Assembly (NCBI RefSeq): GCF_011927665.1
Contig: NZ_JAATJA010000004.1
Coordinates: forward strand, 176,878-240,877
DNA length: 64,000 nt
Reading direction: 5' to 3'
DNA from: Desulfobaculum xiamenense
Lineage (GTDB): Bacteria; Desulfobacterota; Desulfovibrionia; Desulfovibrionales; Desulfovibrionaceae
The notes beneath the pieces are model-generated. The model saw only the letters and a program-made list of their open reading frames with translations, searched no databases and had not been told where the DNA came from. The position numbers were made by a program, and so were the translations under genes. Positions 28,038-38,800 of this stretch are shown piece by piece. Position 1 is the first letter of the stretch; the number at the start of each line of letters is the position of its first letter.

Positions 28038-28955
28038 CTAGTTCTTGTAGAGTTTGGGGTTGAGGAAGTCGCGCATCCAGTCGCCGAGCAGGTTGATGGA
28101 CAGGATAAGTCCCACCAGCACGACGCCCGGGAACACGGTGATCCACCACGAGCCGCTGAAGAAGTACTCGAAGCCGGACTTGATGAGCGACCCGAGGGAC
28201 GGCTTGGTCGGCGGCATGCCCAGACCGATGAAGGACAGGGCGGCTTCGCTCATGATGGCGTTGGCGACCTGCACGGTGGAGATGACCAGCACCGGGGTGA
28301 GGGTGTTGGGCAGGATGTGCCGCCACATGATGCGCGACGCGGGCAGGCCGATGACTCGGGCCGCCTCCACGTATTCCTTCTTCTTTTCGGCCAGCACGGA
28401 GGCGCGCACGGTACGGGCGTACTGCGGCCATTCGGCGAGGCCGATGACGATGATCAGGAAGGGAACGGCGATCTGCTCGTACTTGGCAAGGCCGAAGGCC
28501 GCCTGACAGATGGCGCCGAGGAAGATGGCCACCATGTAGGTGGAGAAGGACAGCTGCACGTCGGCGATGCGCATGAGCAGCGAGTCGATCTTGCCGCCGC
28601 GGTATCCGGACACGAGGCCCACGAGGATGCCGATCATGGCCTGGAGCGCCACAGCGCCGAGGCCGATGATGACGGACACGCGGGTGCCGTAGAGGATGGT
28701 GGACAGCAGATCACGTCCCTGCGCGTCGGTGCCGAGTATGAAGTGGGAATCCGCTCCGCCCATCCAGACGGGGGGCAGCTCGGAGTCCATGACGTCGATC
28801 TGTGAGGCGTCGTAGGGGTTCACCGGCGCGGTCAGCGGGGCGGAGAAGCCAGCGATGACGAAGAATGCCAACAGGACGAAGCTCCCCATGGCGAGCGGAT
28901 CGCGCAGGAAGCTGTAGAGGAAGTAGGATTTCTTGAATCGTTTCCAGATGCTCAT
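28038..28955 (-). CDS. Peptide ABC transporter permease DppC-like
   Basis: Inner-membrane permease of 305 aa. The N-terminal signature FILGTDAQGRDLLSTILYGTRVSVIIGLGA (about residues 72-101) and the ATPase-contact segment EAARVIGLPASRIMWRHILPN are typical of the DppC/OppC/NikC subfamily. About six membrane segments. One base after the dppB stop. Confidence 0.94.
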   Translation of the reverse strand: MSIWKRFKKSYFLYSFLRDPLAMGSFVLLAFFVIAGFSAPLTAPVNPYDASQIDVMDSELPPVWMGGADSHFILGTDAQGRDLLSTILYGTRVSVIIGLGAVALQAMIGILVGLVSGYRGGKIDSLLMRIADVQLSFSTYMVAIFLGAICQAAFGLAKYEQIAVPFLIIVIGLAEWPQYARTVRASVLAEKKKEYVEAARVIGLPASRIMWRHILPNTLTPVLVISTVQVANAIMSEAALSFIGLGMPPTKPSLGSLIKSGFEYFFSGSWWITVFPGVVLVGLILSINLLGDWMRDFLNPKLYKN

Positions 28956-28956
28956 G

Positions 28957-29934
28957 CTATTTCCTGCCTGTCACCCGGACCATGGGGTTCACCAGGCCGT
29001 AGATGATGTCCACGATGGTGTTCACGCACACGAAGACCGCGCCCACGAACACGAGATAGGCCACAAGCAGCGAGGAATCCGCGCGCTCGACGGCTTCGAG
29101 GAAGATGAAGCCCATGCCCTGCCACTGGAAGACCGTCTCCGTGAGAACGGTGAAGGCGATCATGGTGCCGAGCTGCACGCCGCCCACGGTGATGACCGGA
29201 AGCAGGGTGTTCTTGAACCCGTGCACGAGAAGGATGCGCCACGGCTTGAGGCCCTTGGCGCGGGCGAATTTCATGTATTCGGCCTCCAGCACCTCCTTCA
29301 TCTCGGCTCGGATGAGGCGGATGAACAGGGGCAGCATGACCGAGGACAGCGAGATGCCCGGAAGTATGAGGTGGACGAGACCATCCTTGGTGAGAAGGCC
29401 GGTATCCCAAAATCCCCAGAGCTTGACGGTTTCGCCGCGTCCGTATGAGGGCAGCCACTGGAGCTGCACCGAGAAGACGTAGATAAGCATGATGGCTGTC
29501 AGGAAGACGGGTATGGACACGCCGACGATGGATCCGCCCATGAAGAAGCGCGAGAGCGCCGCGTTGGGCTTGCAGGCGGAGTAGATGCCCGTCGGGATGG
29601 ACAGCACGAGGATGATGATGGAGGCCACGAAGACGAGTTCGAGCGTAGCCGGTGCCTTGTGGAGAATGACTTCCATGGCGGGCTGCTTGAAGAAGAAGGA
29701 CTGACCCAGATCGCCATGCATGGCGTCGGTCACGAAGCGCAACCACTGGACCGGGATGGGGTCGTTGAGCCCCAGCTCCTGGGCGATGCGTGCCCGTTCA
29801 GCGACGGATACGGAGATGCCCACGAGATCGCGGACCGGGTCGCCGATGGCCTGCTTGATGCCAAAACCGATGACGCTGATGACCAGCATCACGATGAGTG
29901 CCTGCGCAATGCGGCGGACTGTGAATGCGAACAT
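28957..29934 (-). CDS. Peptide ABC transporter permease DppB-like
   Basis: Partner permease of 325 aa beginning MFAFTVRRIAQALIVMLVISVIGFGIKQAIGDPV. It contains LGLNDPIPVQWLRFVTDAMHGDLGQSFFFKQPAMEVI and the contact motif EYMKFARAKGLKPWRILLVHGFKNTLLPVIT of the DppB/OppB/NikB subfamily. 196 bases of hairpin-rich sequence separate it from the binding-protein gene. Confidence 0.94.
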   Translation of the reverse strand: MFAFTVRRIAQALIVMLVISVIGFGIKQAIGDPVRDLVGISVSVAERARIAQELGLNDPIPVQWLRFVTDAMHGDLGQSFFFKQPAMEVILHKAPATLELVFVASIIILVLSIPTGIYSACKPNAALSRFFMGGSIVGVSIPVFLTAIMLIYVFSVQLQWLPSYGRGETVKLWGFWDTGLLTKDGLVHLILPGISLSSVMLPLFIRLIRAEMKEVLEAEYMKFARAKGLKPWRILLVHGFKNTLLPVITVGGVQLGTMIAFTVLTETVFQWQGMGFIFLEAVERADSSLLVAYLVFVGAVFVCVNTIVDIIYGLVNPMVRVTGRK

Positions 29935-30019
29935 GGCCTATGCTTGTTGTGAGTTACTGGAACACGGTATGCGCGACGGGGGCGCAACCCTCCGGATGGA
30001 AAGGCGAAAGCCTTTGATT

Positions 30020-30112
30020 GGTGCGAAAACGCTTCCGTTTTCGCACCTGCGAAAGCTTTCGCCAAAGCGGGAGGGAATTACCCTCTTGTGGATAATAATG
30101 CAAGCCCTCCCG
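30020..30112 (-). other. dppA-dppB intercistronic hairpins
   Basis: Two strong dyads lie in the gap. GGTGCGAAAACG-CTTC-CGTTTTCGCACC (30020-30047) is a perfect 12-bp stem. GCGGGAGGG / CCCTCCCGC (about 30077-30112) has a long loop. They probably stabilise the 3' end of the binding-protein mRNA and lower expression of the downstream subunits. A wider dyad GGCGAAAGC / GCTTTCGCC encloses the first. Confidence 0.65.
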
Positions 30113-30130
30113 CTCAGGCCTGGGGAAAAC

Positions 30131-31687
30131 CTACTCCATGACGAGGTCGCCGAAGTAGGGGAAGTCCATCACGTTGACGATCTCGTCCACGTTCTTGCAC
30201 TTGGGGGAAGCGGCCCAGGAGAGGCTCTCCCAGTGCAGAGGCACATAGGCGGCATCCTCGTAGATGATGCGCTCGGCCTTCTGGATCATTTCGGTGCGCT
30301 TGGCGGGATTGGTCTCGCTCATGGCATCGGTGATCAGCTGGTCGACTTCCTTGTTGCAGTAGTTGCCGCTGTTGTACTGGCCCATGCCGGACTCGACATT
30401 GGGGCACATCAGCAGGTACTCGGTGTAGTTGCTGGAGTCCTCGGTGTCGGGGTGCCAGCCAACCATCTGAATGTCGGCAACCTTGGCGTCGAACTGATCC
30501 CAGTACTGGGCCTTGGGCATGGTCTTGAGCTCAACGCGGATGTTGATCTTGGACATCATGGCCACGAACGCCTGGGCAACCTTCTCGTCGTTCACGTAGC
30601 GGTTGTTGGGGGCGATCATGGTGCAGGTGAAGCCCTTCTCGAAGCCGGCTTCCTTCATGAGCTGCTTGGCCTTTTCGAGGTCGAAGCGGGGGGTGAGGTC
30701 TTCCTGGAAGCTCACGTAGCCGTGGGGGGCCTGCTGGCCAGCGGCCACGGCGCGACCCTTCATGATCTTCTTGGCGATGCCTTCGTTGTTGGTGGCGTAG
30801 ACAATGGCCTGACGCACACGCTTGTCGGCGAACTCGGCGCGGCGCTGCTGGTTCAGCTGCAGGGTGATGATGCGCGAGCCGGGCATGGTGATCAGGTTGA
30901 CCTTGGGATCGGCATCAATACGGTCGAAGTCCTGCGGAGGAACGGGATTGATGAAATCGACGTCGCCGGAGAGCAGGGCGGCCACGCGGGTGGCGTCTTC
31001 CTTGATGGGGGTCAGGACGATCTTGTCGACGTTGCCGGAATTCTTGTCCCAGTACTCGGGGAACGCGGTGAACTCCATGCGCACGCCGTGCTCGCGGTAG
31101 GTCACCATGTACTTGCCGGTGCCGGACTCGTGGGTCAGGGCGAAGGAGGGGCCAACCTTGATGATGGCGTCCTTGGGCTGGCCGGTGGCCTCATCCATGC
31201 CGGTGTAGAACACGCTGTCCATCGGGAAGATGTAGGTGGCCATGTTCAGCAGCAGGGGGTAGGGCTTCTTGGTCTTGATATCGACGGTGAAGTCGTCAAC
31301 AACGACCACATCGGCGAAGGGCTCGAAGAGGCCCTTGAAGTCCTGGCTCTTCTGCAGGCGATGGAAGGTCCACTTCACGTCCTTGGCGGTGAAGGGATTG
31401 CCGGAGTGGAACTTCACGCCCTTGCGCAGGTAGAAGCGCATGGTCAGCGGATCGATGCGTTCCCACTTGAGAGCGAGCCTAGGCTCGAAGGTCATGTCCT
31501 TGGTCCAGCGGATGAGCGGATCGTAGACGATGTGGGAGTACTGGAGCATGCCGCCGGACAGCTGGACGTGCGGGTCCAGGGACACGGGGTCCGCGTTGAA
31601 GGCGACCTTCAGCGTTTTCGCCGATGCCATGGAGCCGAAGCCCAGAAGCATGACGGCGCACATGAAGGAGACAAGAAAGCGTTTCAT
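30131..31687 (-). CDS. Peptide-binding periplasmic protein, DppA-like (family 5)
   Basis: A 518-aa exported receptor. Signal peptide MKRFLVSFMCAVMLLGFGSMASA, mature start KTLKVAFNADPVSLDPHVQ. It has the SBP_bac_5 landmarks MRFYLRKGVKFHSGNPFTAKDVKWTFHR and VRQAIVYATNNEGIAKKIMKG. The ligand could be di- or oligopeptides, or nickel, since these receptors cannot be separated by eye. ATG 31687 follows GGAGGTGCTTG; the in-frame 5' extension lies in the structured leader. First gene of the operon. Confidence 0.93.
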   Translation of the reverse strand: MKRFLVSFMCAVMLLGFGSMASAKTLKVAFNADPVSLDPHVQLSGGMLQYSHIVYDPLIRWTKDMTFEPRLALKWERIDPLTMRFYLRKGVKFHSGNPFTAKDVKWTFHRLQKSQDFKGLFEPFADVVVVDDFTVDIKTKKPYPLLLNMATYIFPMDSVFYTGMDEATGQPKDAIIKVGPSFALTHESGTGKYMVTYREHGVRMEFTAFPEYWDKNSGNVDKIVLTPIKEDATRVAALLSGDVDFINPVPPQDFDRIDADPKVNLITMPGSRIITLQLNQQRRAEFADKRVRQAIVYATNNEGIAKKIMKGRAVAAGQQAPHGYVSFQEDLTPRFDLEKAKQLMKEAGFEKGFTCTMIAPNNRYVNDEKVAQAFVAMMSKINIRVELKTMPKAQYWDQFDAKVADIQMVGWHPDTEDSSNYTEYLLMCPNVESGMGQYNSGNYCNKEVDQLITDAMSETNPAKRTEMIQKAERIIYEDAAYVPLHWESLSWAASPKCKNVDEIVNVMDFPYFGDLVME

Positions 31688-31924
31688 CAAGCACCTCCGA
31701 GTGGATTGTTGGGTAACACAAACCGTTGTGGGCCGCATGGCGGACATCCGCCCGGCGACCTCTGGCGCATCCGATGGGATGCGTTTTTTCGCTGCAAAGC
31801 CGTACGTGCGGCGCGAAAAACCGAGTGTGATGGAGACGGAAGACATGCCGACGCTCCCCGACGTCGGCTCCGTCTGTGTCCCTTCGCGTGGTTCCGGAGG
31901 CGGAACCGCGCGGAATAATGGCGT
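31688..31924 (-). promoter_or_regulatory. Long structured leader of the dppA-like operon
   Basis: About 240 bases between the predicted transcription start and the ATG, dense in dyads: GGTTCCG-N4-CGGAACC (about 31890-31907), GCCGAC-N10-GTCGGC (near 31847-31868), CGCATCC-GAT-GGGATGCG (31766-31783) and GGCGGA-TG-TCCGCC (near 31738-31751). I could not match a known riboswitch class. Conditional folding or translational control is possible. Confidence 0.5.
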
Positions 31925-31930
31925 TTGAAA

Positions 31931-31959
31931 CTCTTACATTCAGATTTGCGAATTGACAA
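31931..31959 (-). promoter_or_regulatory. Promoter of the dppA-like operon
   Basis: TTGTCA (31954-31959), 17 bases, TAAGAG (31931-31936) on the minus strand. Confidence 0.6.
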
Positions 31960-32063
31960 TGTGAAAGTGTAATCGGGACGTTGCGTGTGCAGACGTTGAG
32001 AATCACAGTTGTCGCGATGTGAGGATTCGTTGTCGCAGAGACGAGGGGACGGCAGGAGGGAGG

Positions 32064-35000
32064 TCAGTTGCGAATAACGGTGCTCTCGACGGAGCTGCCG
32101 CGCATGGCGGATTTGGCGAGCATGGCTAGTAGGTCGTCGATTTCCATGGGATGGGCGATGAGATAGCCCTGCACCACGTCGCAGCCGAGCGAGCGCAACG
32201 TTTCGAGCTGCGGCTCGGTCTCCACGCCTTCGGCGATGACGCGGATGCCCATGGTGGCGGCGAGTGCGGTCATGGCGCGCACGATGCCCTTGTTCTCGCA
32301 GTTGGAGCAGATGTTGGTGGTGAAGGTGCGGTCGATCTTGATGACGTCGATGGGCAAGCGCTGGAGGTACGACATCGACGAGTGTCCGGTGCCGAAGTCG
32401 TCGAGCATGAGGCCCACGCCGAGGGCCTTGATGCGGCGGAACATGGCCAGCGATGCGGCAGGGTCTTTCATGGCTGTGGTTTCGGTGAGCTCGAGGTTGA
32501 GACGGTGTCCGGGCAGGCCGGAGCCGGTCAGCGTGTCCCCCACGTGCCGCGCGAGATCGGAACTGCGCAGTTGGCTGGCCGAGATGTTCACGCTGACGCT
32601 GACGTCGCCGGCGATGAGGCCCGCACTGATGAGCCGGGCCATGTCGGCGCAGGCGCGCTGCATGACGAAGCGGTCCACTTGCCCCACCAGTCCGCAGTCC
32701 TCGGCGATTTCGATGAACCGCCCCGGCAGCAGCATGCCCCGCTGCGGGTGGCGCCAGCGGGCCAGCGCTTCGAAGCCGACGAGTTCAAGATTACTGGCGC
32801 GGTACAGCGGCTGGTAGTGAACGGTCAGTTCCCTTTCGCGCAGGGCGCGGCGCAGGTCTGTCTCGATGGAGAGAATTTCCACGGTGCGTGCGTGCATCTC
32901 CTCGTTGAAGACGCTGAAGGTGCCCTTTCCGGCGGCCTTGGCCTCGTACATGGCGATGTCCGCGTCGCGCAGGATGTCGCGCGGGCAGGAGTAGTCCTTG
33001 CCCCGCAGGACGATGCCGATGCTGGCGGAGATGGCGAGCTCCGTCGCGTCGACGCGCAGGGGGCGCTCCAGTTCTCGCTGGATGCGGGTAACGATGCGGA
33101 TGACCTCGCGCGGGGAGTTGAATTCCTCAAGTAGCACGGCGAATTCGTCTCCGCCGAGGCGGGCCATGGTGTCCGTGGTGCGCAACACGGGCTTCAGCCG
33201 TTCCGCCACAGCCTCGAGGAGTTTGTCGCCGGTTTGATGCCCGTGGCTGTCGTTGACGTTCTTGAAGCGGTCGAGGTCGAAGAGCAGGACGGCGAACTGG
33301 TGCGCGTCGCTGCGGCGGGCGCGTTGGTATGCCCGGTCGAGCCGGTCGTTGAAGAGGTTGCGGTTTGGCAGGCCGGTCAGCGGATCGTGCAGGGCCAGCC
33401 GTGCCAGCGCCTCCTCGTTGCGTTTGCGCTCGATGGCCATGGCCGCCTGCTCGGACACGGAGACCATGAGGTCGATGTCGAGCTGCGAGAAGCGGTGCGG
33501 GTCTGCGTAGTCCTGCGTGGACATGACGCCGATGACTTTGCCGTCCACGCGCAGGGGCACGCCGAGCCAGACCGCGGAGGGCGTGCCGATGACGTCCACC
33601 GCGAGCTGGTCTTCACGGTGCAGCAAGAGCGGCCTGCCCTCGCGCAGAACGGCCATGTTCATGCCGCCGATGTCGTCGTGGGAAATGCCTTCCAGCGCGT
33701 CGAGGTGCTTTTCCACCTCGTCGTGCAGGTAGCGGAAGTGCAGGCGGTCCCGCTCCTCGTCGATGAGGGCGATGATGAGGTTGTCGGCGTAGATGTATTC
33801 GCGAAGCGTGGCGTGGATGGAGGCGAACAGGTCGTCGAGGTCGCGCGTGGTGCTCACGGCGTTGGAGATGCGGAAGAGCACGGAATTGACGTTCTCGTTG
33901 TGCTTGCGGACCGTAATGTCCGTATGTGCCCCGGCCAGCCGCCGTATGCGTCCGCTGGCGTCGCGAGCGCCGGTGCCGCGGCCGAGCACCCAGCGGTAGC
34001 TGCCGTCTTTGTGGCGCAGGCGGTATTCGACTTCGAAGCAGTTCGGCTCGCCGTGGATGACGCGTTCGTTCGCGGCGAGGACGCGGCCCTTGTCGTCCGG
34101 GTGGATGCGCCGGTGCCATTCTGCGACGTCGTTGCCGATCTCGTGGTCCTCGTAGCCGATGATGGCCTTCCAGCGCGGCGAGAAATAGACGGTGTCGGTA
34201 TCGACGTCCCAGTCCCAGATGCCGTCGTTGGCCCCTGCCACGGCCAGCGCGTAGCGTTCCTCGCTACGCTCAAGGCGCAGTTCCGCTTCGCGGCGGTCGG
34301 TGATGTCACGGATGGATTCGATGGCGCCGATGATGTCGCCGTTGTCATCGACCAGCGGGGAGGCCGTTATCCACAGGTGTGCGCCGCGCTCGCCGCCGAG
34401 TTGCGGCACGTGCAGCTCGCAGCGCAGGACGTTTCCGTCGCGCTCGATGTGTGCGTAGTCTTGCGCGTCGATGGGCACATCGCTGTGCAGGTAATCGAGC
34501 AGGATGGGGCGGCGCTTGCCGTAGAAGGGCACGGCGTAGGCGTGGTCTCCCCTGCCGAGCATGTCCTCCTTGAGTACGCCGGTCATGTCCTCGATGGCCC
34601 TGTTCCAGGCGAGGACGCGGCCCGTTGCGTCCACGACGAAGGTCGCGTCGGGCAGGTTCTCGATGATGCTGGCGAGGCGCTTTCTGGCCTTGCGGTTCTG
34701 GCGGTCGGCGTTTTTGTGCGCCATGAGCAGGGCGACGGCCACGAGTCCCGCAATCAGCGATCCCCATGCGAGGGCCTGCTGGTTGTGCAGGTCCGCGAGG
34801 ATGGTCGCGATTTCCTGATCCGGTGCGGAGAGCGCGATGACGAGCCTGCGTTGGCCGAAGGGCAGCGAATCCCACGCGATGAGCTTGCGCGCCGTTTTGC
34901 CGCCGCGTTCGAGTGTGAAGGTGTAGGCGTCGGTCCCCGAAGGCTCGCTGACGAGGCGTCTGTCCACGCGTTGCAGGTCCGGGAAGGAGGCGTGCATGCC

Positions 35001-35705
35001 GTCGAAGATGTTGCTGCCGATGATCGCCGTTTCGTGGTCGAAGACCACGTTGCCGTTGTCGTCGAGCAGGAAGCCTGCACCGTACTGTCCCGAACGCAGG
35101 GGGGCGATGAAGGGCTCGGTGAAGGCGGCGAGGTCGCAGACCATGACGACGATGCCCTCGGGATGGGCCTGTGGGCCAACGGGCTGGAGCAGTCCGAAGA
35201 GCTGGCGCGATTCGCAGAGAACGAACGGCGGGACGAAAGGCTGTGTTGTCGCTTCGAGCGTGTTGGCCCAGTACTTGTGTGCCCAGTCCCGGGCGAGGGC
35301 GCTGGCGGATGTACCCTCTGGCGTATTGGCCGTTTCCTCGATGGTCGGCCCGGCCTGCGAGGCGAAGAAGCCCACGCTGTGCACGAAGGGGGTGGCAACA
35401 AGGAACTGGCGGAGATGATCCCGCAGGGCTGGTGTGGCGTCCGAGTGCGCATGGCCCGGTGGGACGAGCGACGCGAAACCACGTCGAAGCGATTCGATGC
35501 GTTCGGTAAGGCCGTGGCGGGCAAGCGTGGTCTGGGTGCGTTGCTGGCTGTTGAAGGACTTTTCGTGTCTGTTGAATGCGCAGCGTTCGATGAATGATGT
35601 GGCGATGGTGAAAACAAGGACGACGACAAGCACTCCCACCGCCGCGAGGGCGGGATGCATTGGCCAGCGGGACGCCATCGTGCCGTGATGTCGCAAGTGT
35701 TGCAT
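32064..35705 (-). CDS. Membrane cyclic-di-GMP synthase/phosphodiesterase (sensor-PAS-PAS-GAF-GGDEF-EAL)
   Basis: A large protein of about 1213 aa. An N-terminal membrane segment (ALAAVGVLVVVLVFTIATSFI), a periplasmic sensor region of about 260 residues resembling CACHE domains and a second membrane segment (ALAWGSLIAGLVAVALLMA) are followed by two PAS domains, a GAF domain, GGDEF and EAL. The diguanylate-cyclase site reads RLGGDEF with an RTTD inhibitory site five residues before it. The phosphodiesterase domain keeps EAL, the NIS segment, ELTETT, LDDFGTGHSS and AEGVE, so both activities look competent. The open frame continues far upstream; MQHLRHHG at 35705 is the best start, but the ribosome-binding site is poor. 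Tandem paralogue upstream. Confidence 0.9.
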   Translation of the reverse strand: MQHLRHHGTMASRWPMHPALAAVGVLVVVLVFTIATSFIERCAFNRHEKSFNSQQRTQTTLARHGLTERIESLRRGFASLVPPGHAHSDATPALRDHLRQFLVATPFVHSVGFFASQAGPTIEETANTPEGTSASALARDWAHKYWANTLEATTQPFVPPFVLCESRQLFGLLQPVGPQAHPEGIVVMVCDLAAFTEPFIAPLRSGQYGAGFLLDDNGNVVFDHETAIIGSNIFDGMHASFPDLQRVDRRLVSEPSGTDAYTFTLERGGKTARKLIAWDSLPFGQRRLVIALSAPDQEIATILADLHNQQALAWGSLIAGLVAVALLMAHKNADRQNRKARKRLASIIENLPDATFVVDATGRVLAWNRAIEDMTGVLKEDMLGRGDHAYAVPFYGKRRPILLDYLHSDVPIDAQDYAHIERDGNVLRCELHVPQLGGERGAHLWITASPLVDDNGDIIGAIESIRDITDRREAELRLERSEERYALAVAGANDGIWDWDVDTDTVYFSPRWKAIIGYEDHEIGNDVAEWHRRIHPDDKGRVLAANERVIHGEPNCFEVEYRLRHKDGSYRWVLGRGTGARDASGRIRRLAGAHTDITVRKHNENVNSVLFRISNAVSTTRDLDDLFASIHATLREYIYADNLIIALIDEERDRLHFRYLHDEVEKHLDALEGISHDDIGGMNMAVLREGRPLLLHREDQLAVDVIGTPSAVWLGVPLRVDGKVIGVMSTQDYADPHRFSQLDIDLMVSVSEQAAMAIERKRNEEALARLALHDPLTGLPNRNLFNDRLDRAYQRARRSDAHQFAVLLFDLDRFKNVNDSHGHQTGDKLLEAVAERLKPVLRTTDTMARLGGDEFAVLLEEFNSPREVIRIVTRIQRELERPLRVDATELAISASIGIVLRGKDYSCPRDILRDADIAMYEAKAAGKGTFSVFNEEMHARTVEILSIETDLRRALRERELTVHYQPLYRASNLELVGFEALARWRHPQRGMLLPGRFIEIAEDCGLVGQVDRFVMQRACADMARLISAGLIAGDVSVSVNISASQLRSSDLARHVGDTLTGSGLPGHRLNLELTETTAMKDPAASLAMFRRIKALGVGLMLDDFGTGHSSMSYLQRLPIDVIKIDRTFTTNICSNCENKGIVRAMTALAATMGIRVIAEGVETEPQLETLRSLGCDVVQGYLIAHPMEIDDLLAMLAKSAMRGSSVESTVIRN

Positions 35706-35842
35706 TGGTGGCGAGTACCGTACGGAAAATGTACGGGGAAAACAATATGGATGGTCCTGTTTTCCTTGGAGGATGCAACGAGGCGATGGTGGGTTGCGCG
35801 CCGATGTGCCCGGTGGAAGACGAATTTCTGGAATCGGTGCGT

Positions 35843-38800
35843 TCAGGCGTCGTGCGCGATTGCGTCGTCCAGCGAACGCAGCAGGGCGGTGATGTCGTCC
35901 TCGGGCATGGGGCGGCCGAGGAGGAAGCCCTGGATGTATTCGCAGCCGAGGCCCCTGAGCATGGCAAGCTGGCTTTCGTCCTCCACGCCTTCGGCCACCA
36001 CGTTCAGGCCCACCGAGTGGGCCAGCGTGATGATGGCGCGGATGACCTCGCGGGTCTCGACGTCCCGCCCGAGGCGCGAGGTGAAGGTGTGGTCGATCTT
36101 CACTGTCTGTACGGGCAGGTTCGAGATGTAGGCCAGCGACGAGTGGCCGATGCCGAAGTCGTCGATGGCCAGACTCACGCCGAGTCCGCGCAGTTTGCGC
36201 AGGTTGGCCTGTGAGACCGTGGGAGCCTCCATGACTGCGGTTTCCGTGATTTCGAGCTTCAGGCAGGACGGCGGCAGCGCGGTTTTGCCGAGGGTGCGCC
36301 GGACGATGTTCGTCAGATTGGTCTGTACCGTCTGTCTGGCCGACAGGTTCACGCCCATGGTCAGGTCGCGGCAGCAGGGATGTGCCGCGCGCCAGCGGGC
36401 CATGGCCGCGCAGGCCTCTTCCAGCGCAAAGCGCCCGATGGGGAGGATGAGGGCCGTTTCCTCTGCCACGGGAATGAATTCTGCCGGGCTGACGAAGCCG
36501 CGTAGCGGATGCCGCCAGCGCAGGAGCGCCTCGAAGCCGACGAGGGCCTGATCCCACGCGCGGAATATGGGCTGATAGACGAGGGTGAATTCGCCGTTGC
36601 GCACGGCCCGGCTCAGGCTGTTTCGCAGATCAAGCTGCTGCGTCGCCTGTGCGCGCATGGAGCTGCTGAAGACGCGGAAGCGGCCCTTGCCGCGCTGCTT
36701 GGCCTGATACATGGCAATGTCGGCGTCGCGCATGATAGATTGCGTGTCCGCGTAGTCCCTGCCGTTGATCACCACGCCGATGCTGGTGGAGGGCAGGACC
36801 TCCTCGCCGGAGAGCGCCACGGGTTCGCCTGTGGCTTCCTGCAAGCGTCTGATGATGCGCACCACCTCGCGGGGTTGGTTGAACTCCTCGATGAGCACGG
36901 CGAATTCGTCGCCGCCGAGGCGGGCCATGGTGTCCGTGGCGCGCAGCATGCGGGGGAGCGTGCCTGCGAGGTGCAGAAGCAGCGCGTCTCCGGTCTGGTG
37001 GCCGTGGCAGTCGTTGACGAGCTTGAAGTCATCGAGGTCCAGCATGAGCACGGCGAAGCGGTAGTTCTCCCTGCGGCGGGCGCGCGCGATGGCCTGCTCC
37101 AGCCGTTCGGTGAACAGCGCGCGGTTGGCCAGCCCGGTGAGGGCGTCGTGGCGCGCCTGATGGGACAGCTCCTCCTCGTTCATCTTGCGCTCAATGGCCA
37201 TGGCCACCTGTGCCGAGACCGAGACGAGCAGATCGAGGTCGCGCCGGGTGTAGTGGTGTGGGTCCGCGTAGTGCTGGACGGCCATGGCTCCCATGACGGT
37301 GTCTGCGATGACGAGCGGCGTGCCGAGCCATTGCTGGGCCTGCGGGCCGATGCCGCCGATGGCGTCGATGCCTGCGCGGTCGAGGAAACGCGGGCAGCCA
37401 TTGCGGATGATCTCCATGGTCAGACCGGGGGAATCCGCTTCGTCGAGAGGGATGCTCTCGGCGCTGGTGCCTTCGCGCTCGTCGCGAAAATAGGGAAAGT
37501 CCAGGCATGCGCGGTGGCGATCGACGGTGGCGATGTAGAAATTTGTGGCGTCGATGTGTCGCAGCAGGATGGAGTGCACCGTGGCATAGAGTTCGTTCAG
37601 GTCGCGCGAGGCATGCACCGCGCCGGAAATGGCGAGCAGGATGGAGGAGATGGCCTCCTCGTGCTTGCGTTCGGTGATGTCGGTCAGCGCGCCGGTTATC
37701 CGGCAGACCGTGCCGTCGATGTCCTTTAGCCCTGCACCGCGGGTGAGCACCCAGCGGTAGCTGCCGTCCTGATGGCGCATGCGGTATTCGATGTCGAAAT
37801 GCGTCATTTCCCCACGGATGACTGATTCGAACGCCTCGGTCACGGCGGGGCTGTCCGCCGGATGCAGGCGTGCGTGCCAGTCGTCCAGGCCCGTAGGGGC
37901 CTGTGAGGGGGGGATGCCGAGGATGTCGGCCCAGCGCGTGGAGACGTAGAGGCTGTCCGTGCGCAGGTTCAGATCCCAGATGCAGTCGTTGGCGCCAGCG
38001 ACTGCCAGCGCGTAGCGTTCTTCGCTGGCGCGCAGTCGCCGTTCCGCACGCTTGAGGCGTGTGACGTCGCGGACGGTTTCGATGGCACCGATGACCGCGC
38101 CATCGTCGTCGCGCAGCAGGGAGGCTGTTCCGGCAACATGTGCGCCGCGTCCGTTGCGCAGGCTTGGGACGAACGTCTCCACCTGCACCACGTCGCCCAC
38201 GCGTTCCACCGTGTCGTAGAGGCGCTCCACCTCGCGCGGGCCGTGGCCGATGAGGTCCACGAGCATGGGGCGTCGCTCGCCGTGGAAGAGGCGCGCGTGT
38301 TCCCCTTCGCCCCTGCCCAGTATCTCTTCGCTCGGGATGCCGGTCAGCGCGGCCATGGCCGGGTTCCATGCGATGACCGTGCCTCGCGTATCCACCGCGA
38401 AGGTGGGGTCTGGGACCACGTCGATGACTTCGAGCATGCGGCGGTAGGCGGCGCGTCTGAAGTGGCGCGTCCTGCGCGCGGTTCCGATGATGACCAGAAT
38501 GGCCAGCGCGGTCAGTAGCATGGCGCCGATGCCCGCGTAGAGGACGCGCTGGCGCGTGAGCGGAATGGCGGCGATGCTTTCGGGAGCAGTGCAGGCGACG
38601 ACGATGCGCTGCCCGCCAAGGGCGAGGGAGTCCCACGCCAGCAGCCGGGCCGGTGAGTGGTGCGAGACACCTTTCGGCAGATCGAAGACGTCGCTGCCGT
38701 TCGGGATTTTTACGACGCGTCGGGTCAGTTCGCGGATGTGCGGCGGCATGGCGCTGGTGGGTTCCATGAGATTCGTGCCGCACAGGGCGTCGATGAAGCA

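Noticed and set aside
32064..36557. A 1497-aa start for the downstream GGDEF-EAL protein
   Set aside because: The extra N-terminus overlaps the upstream paralogue and is a shadow of its reading frame.
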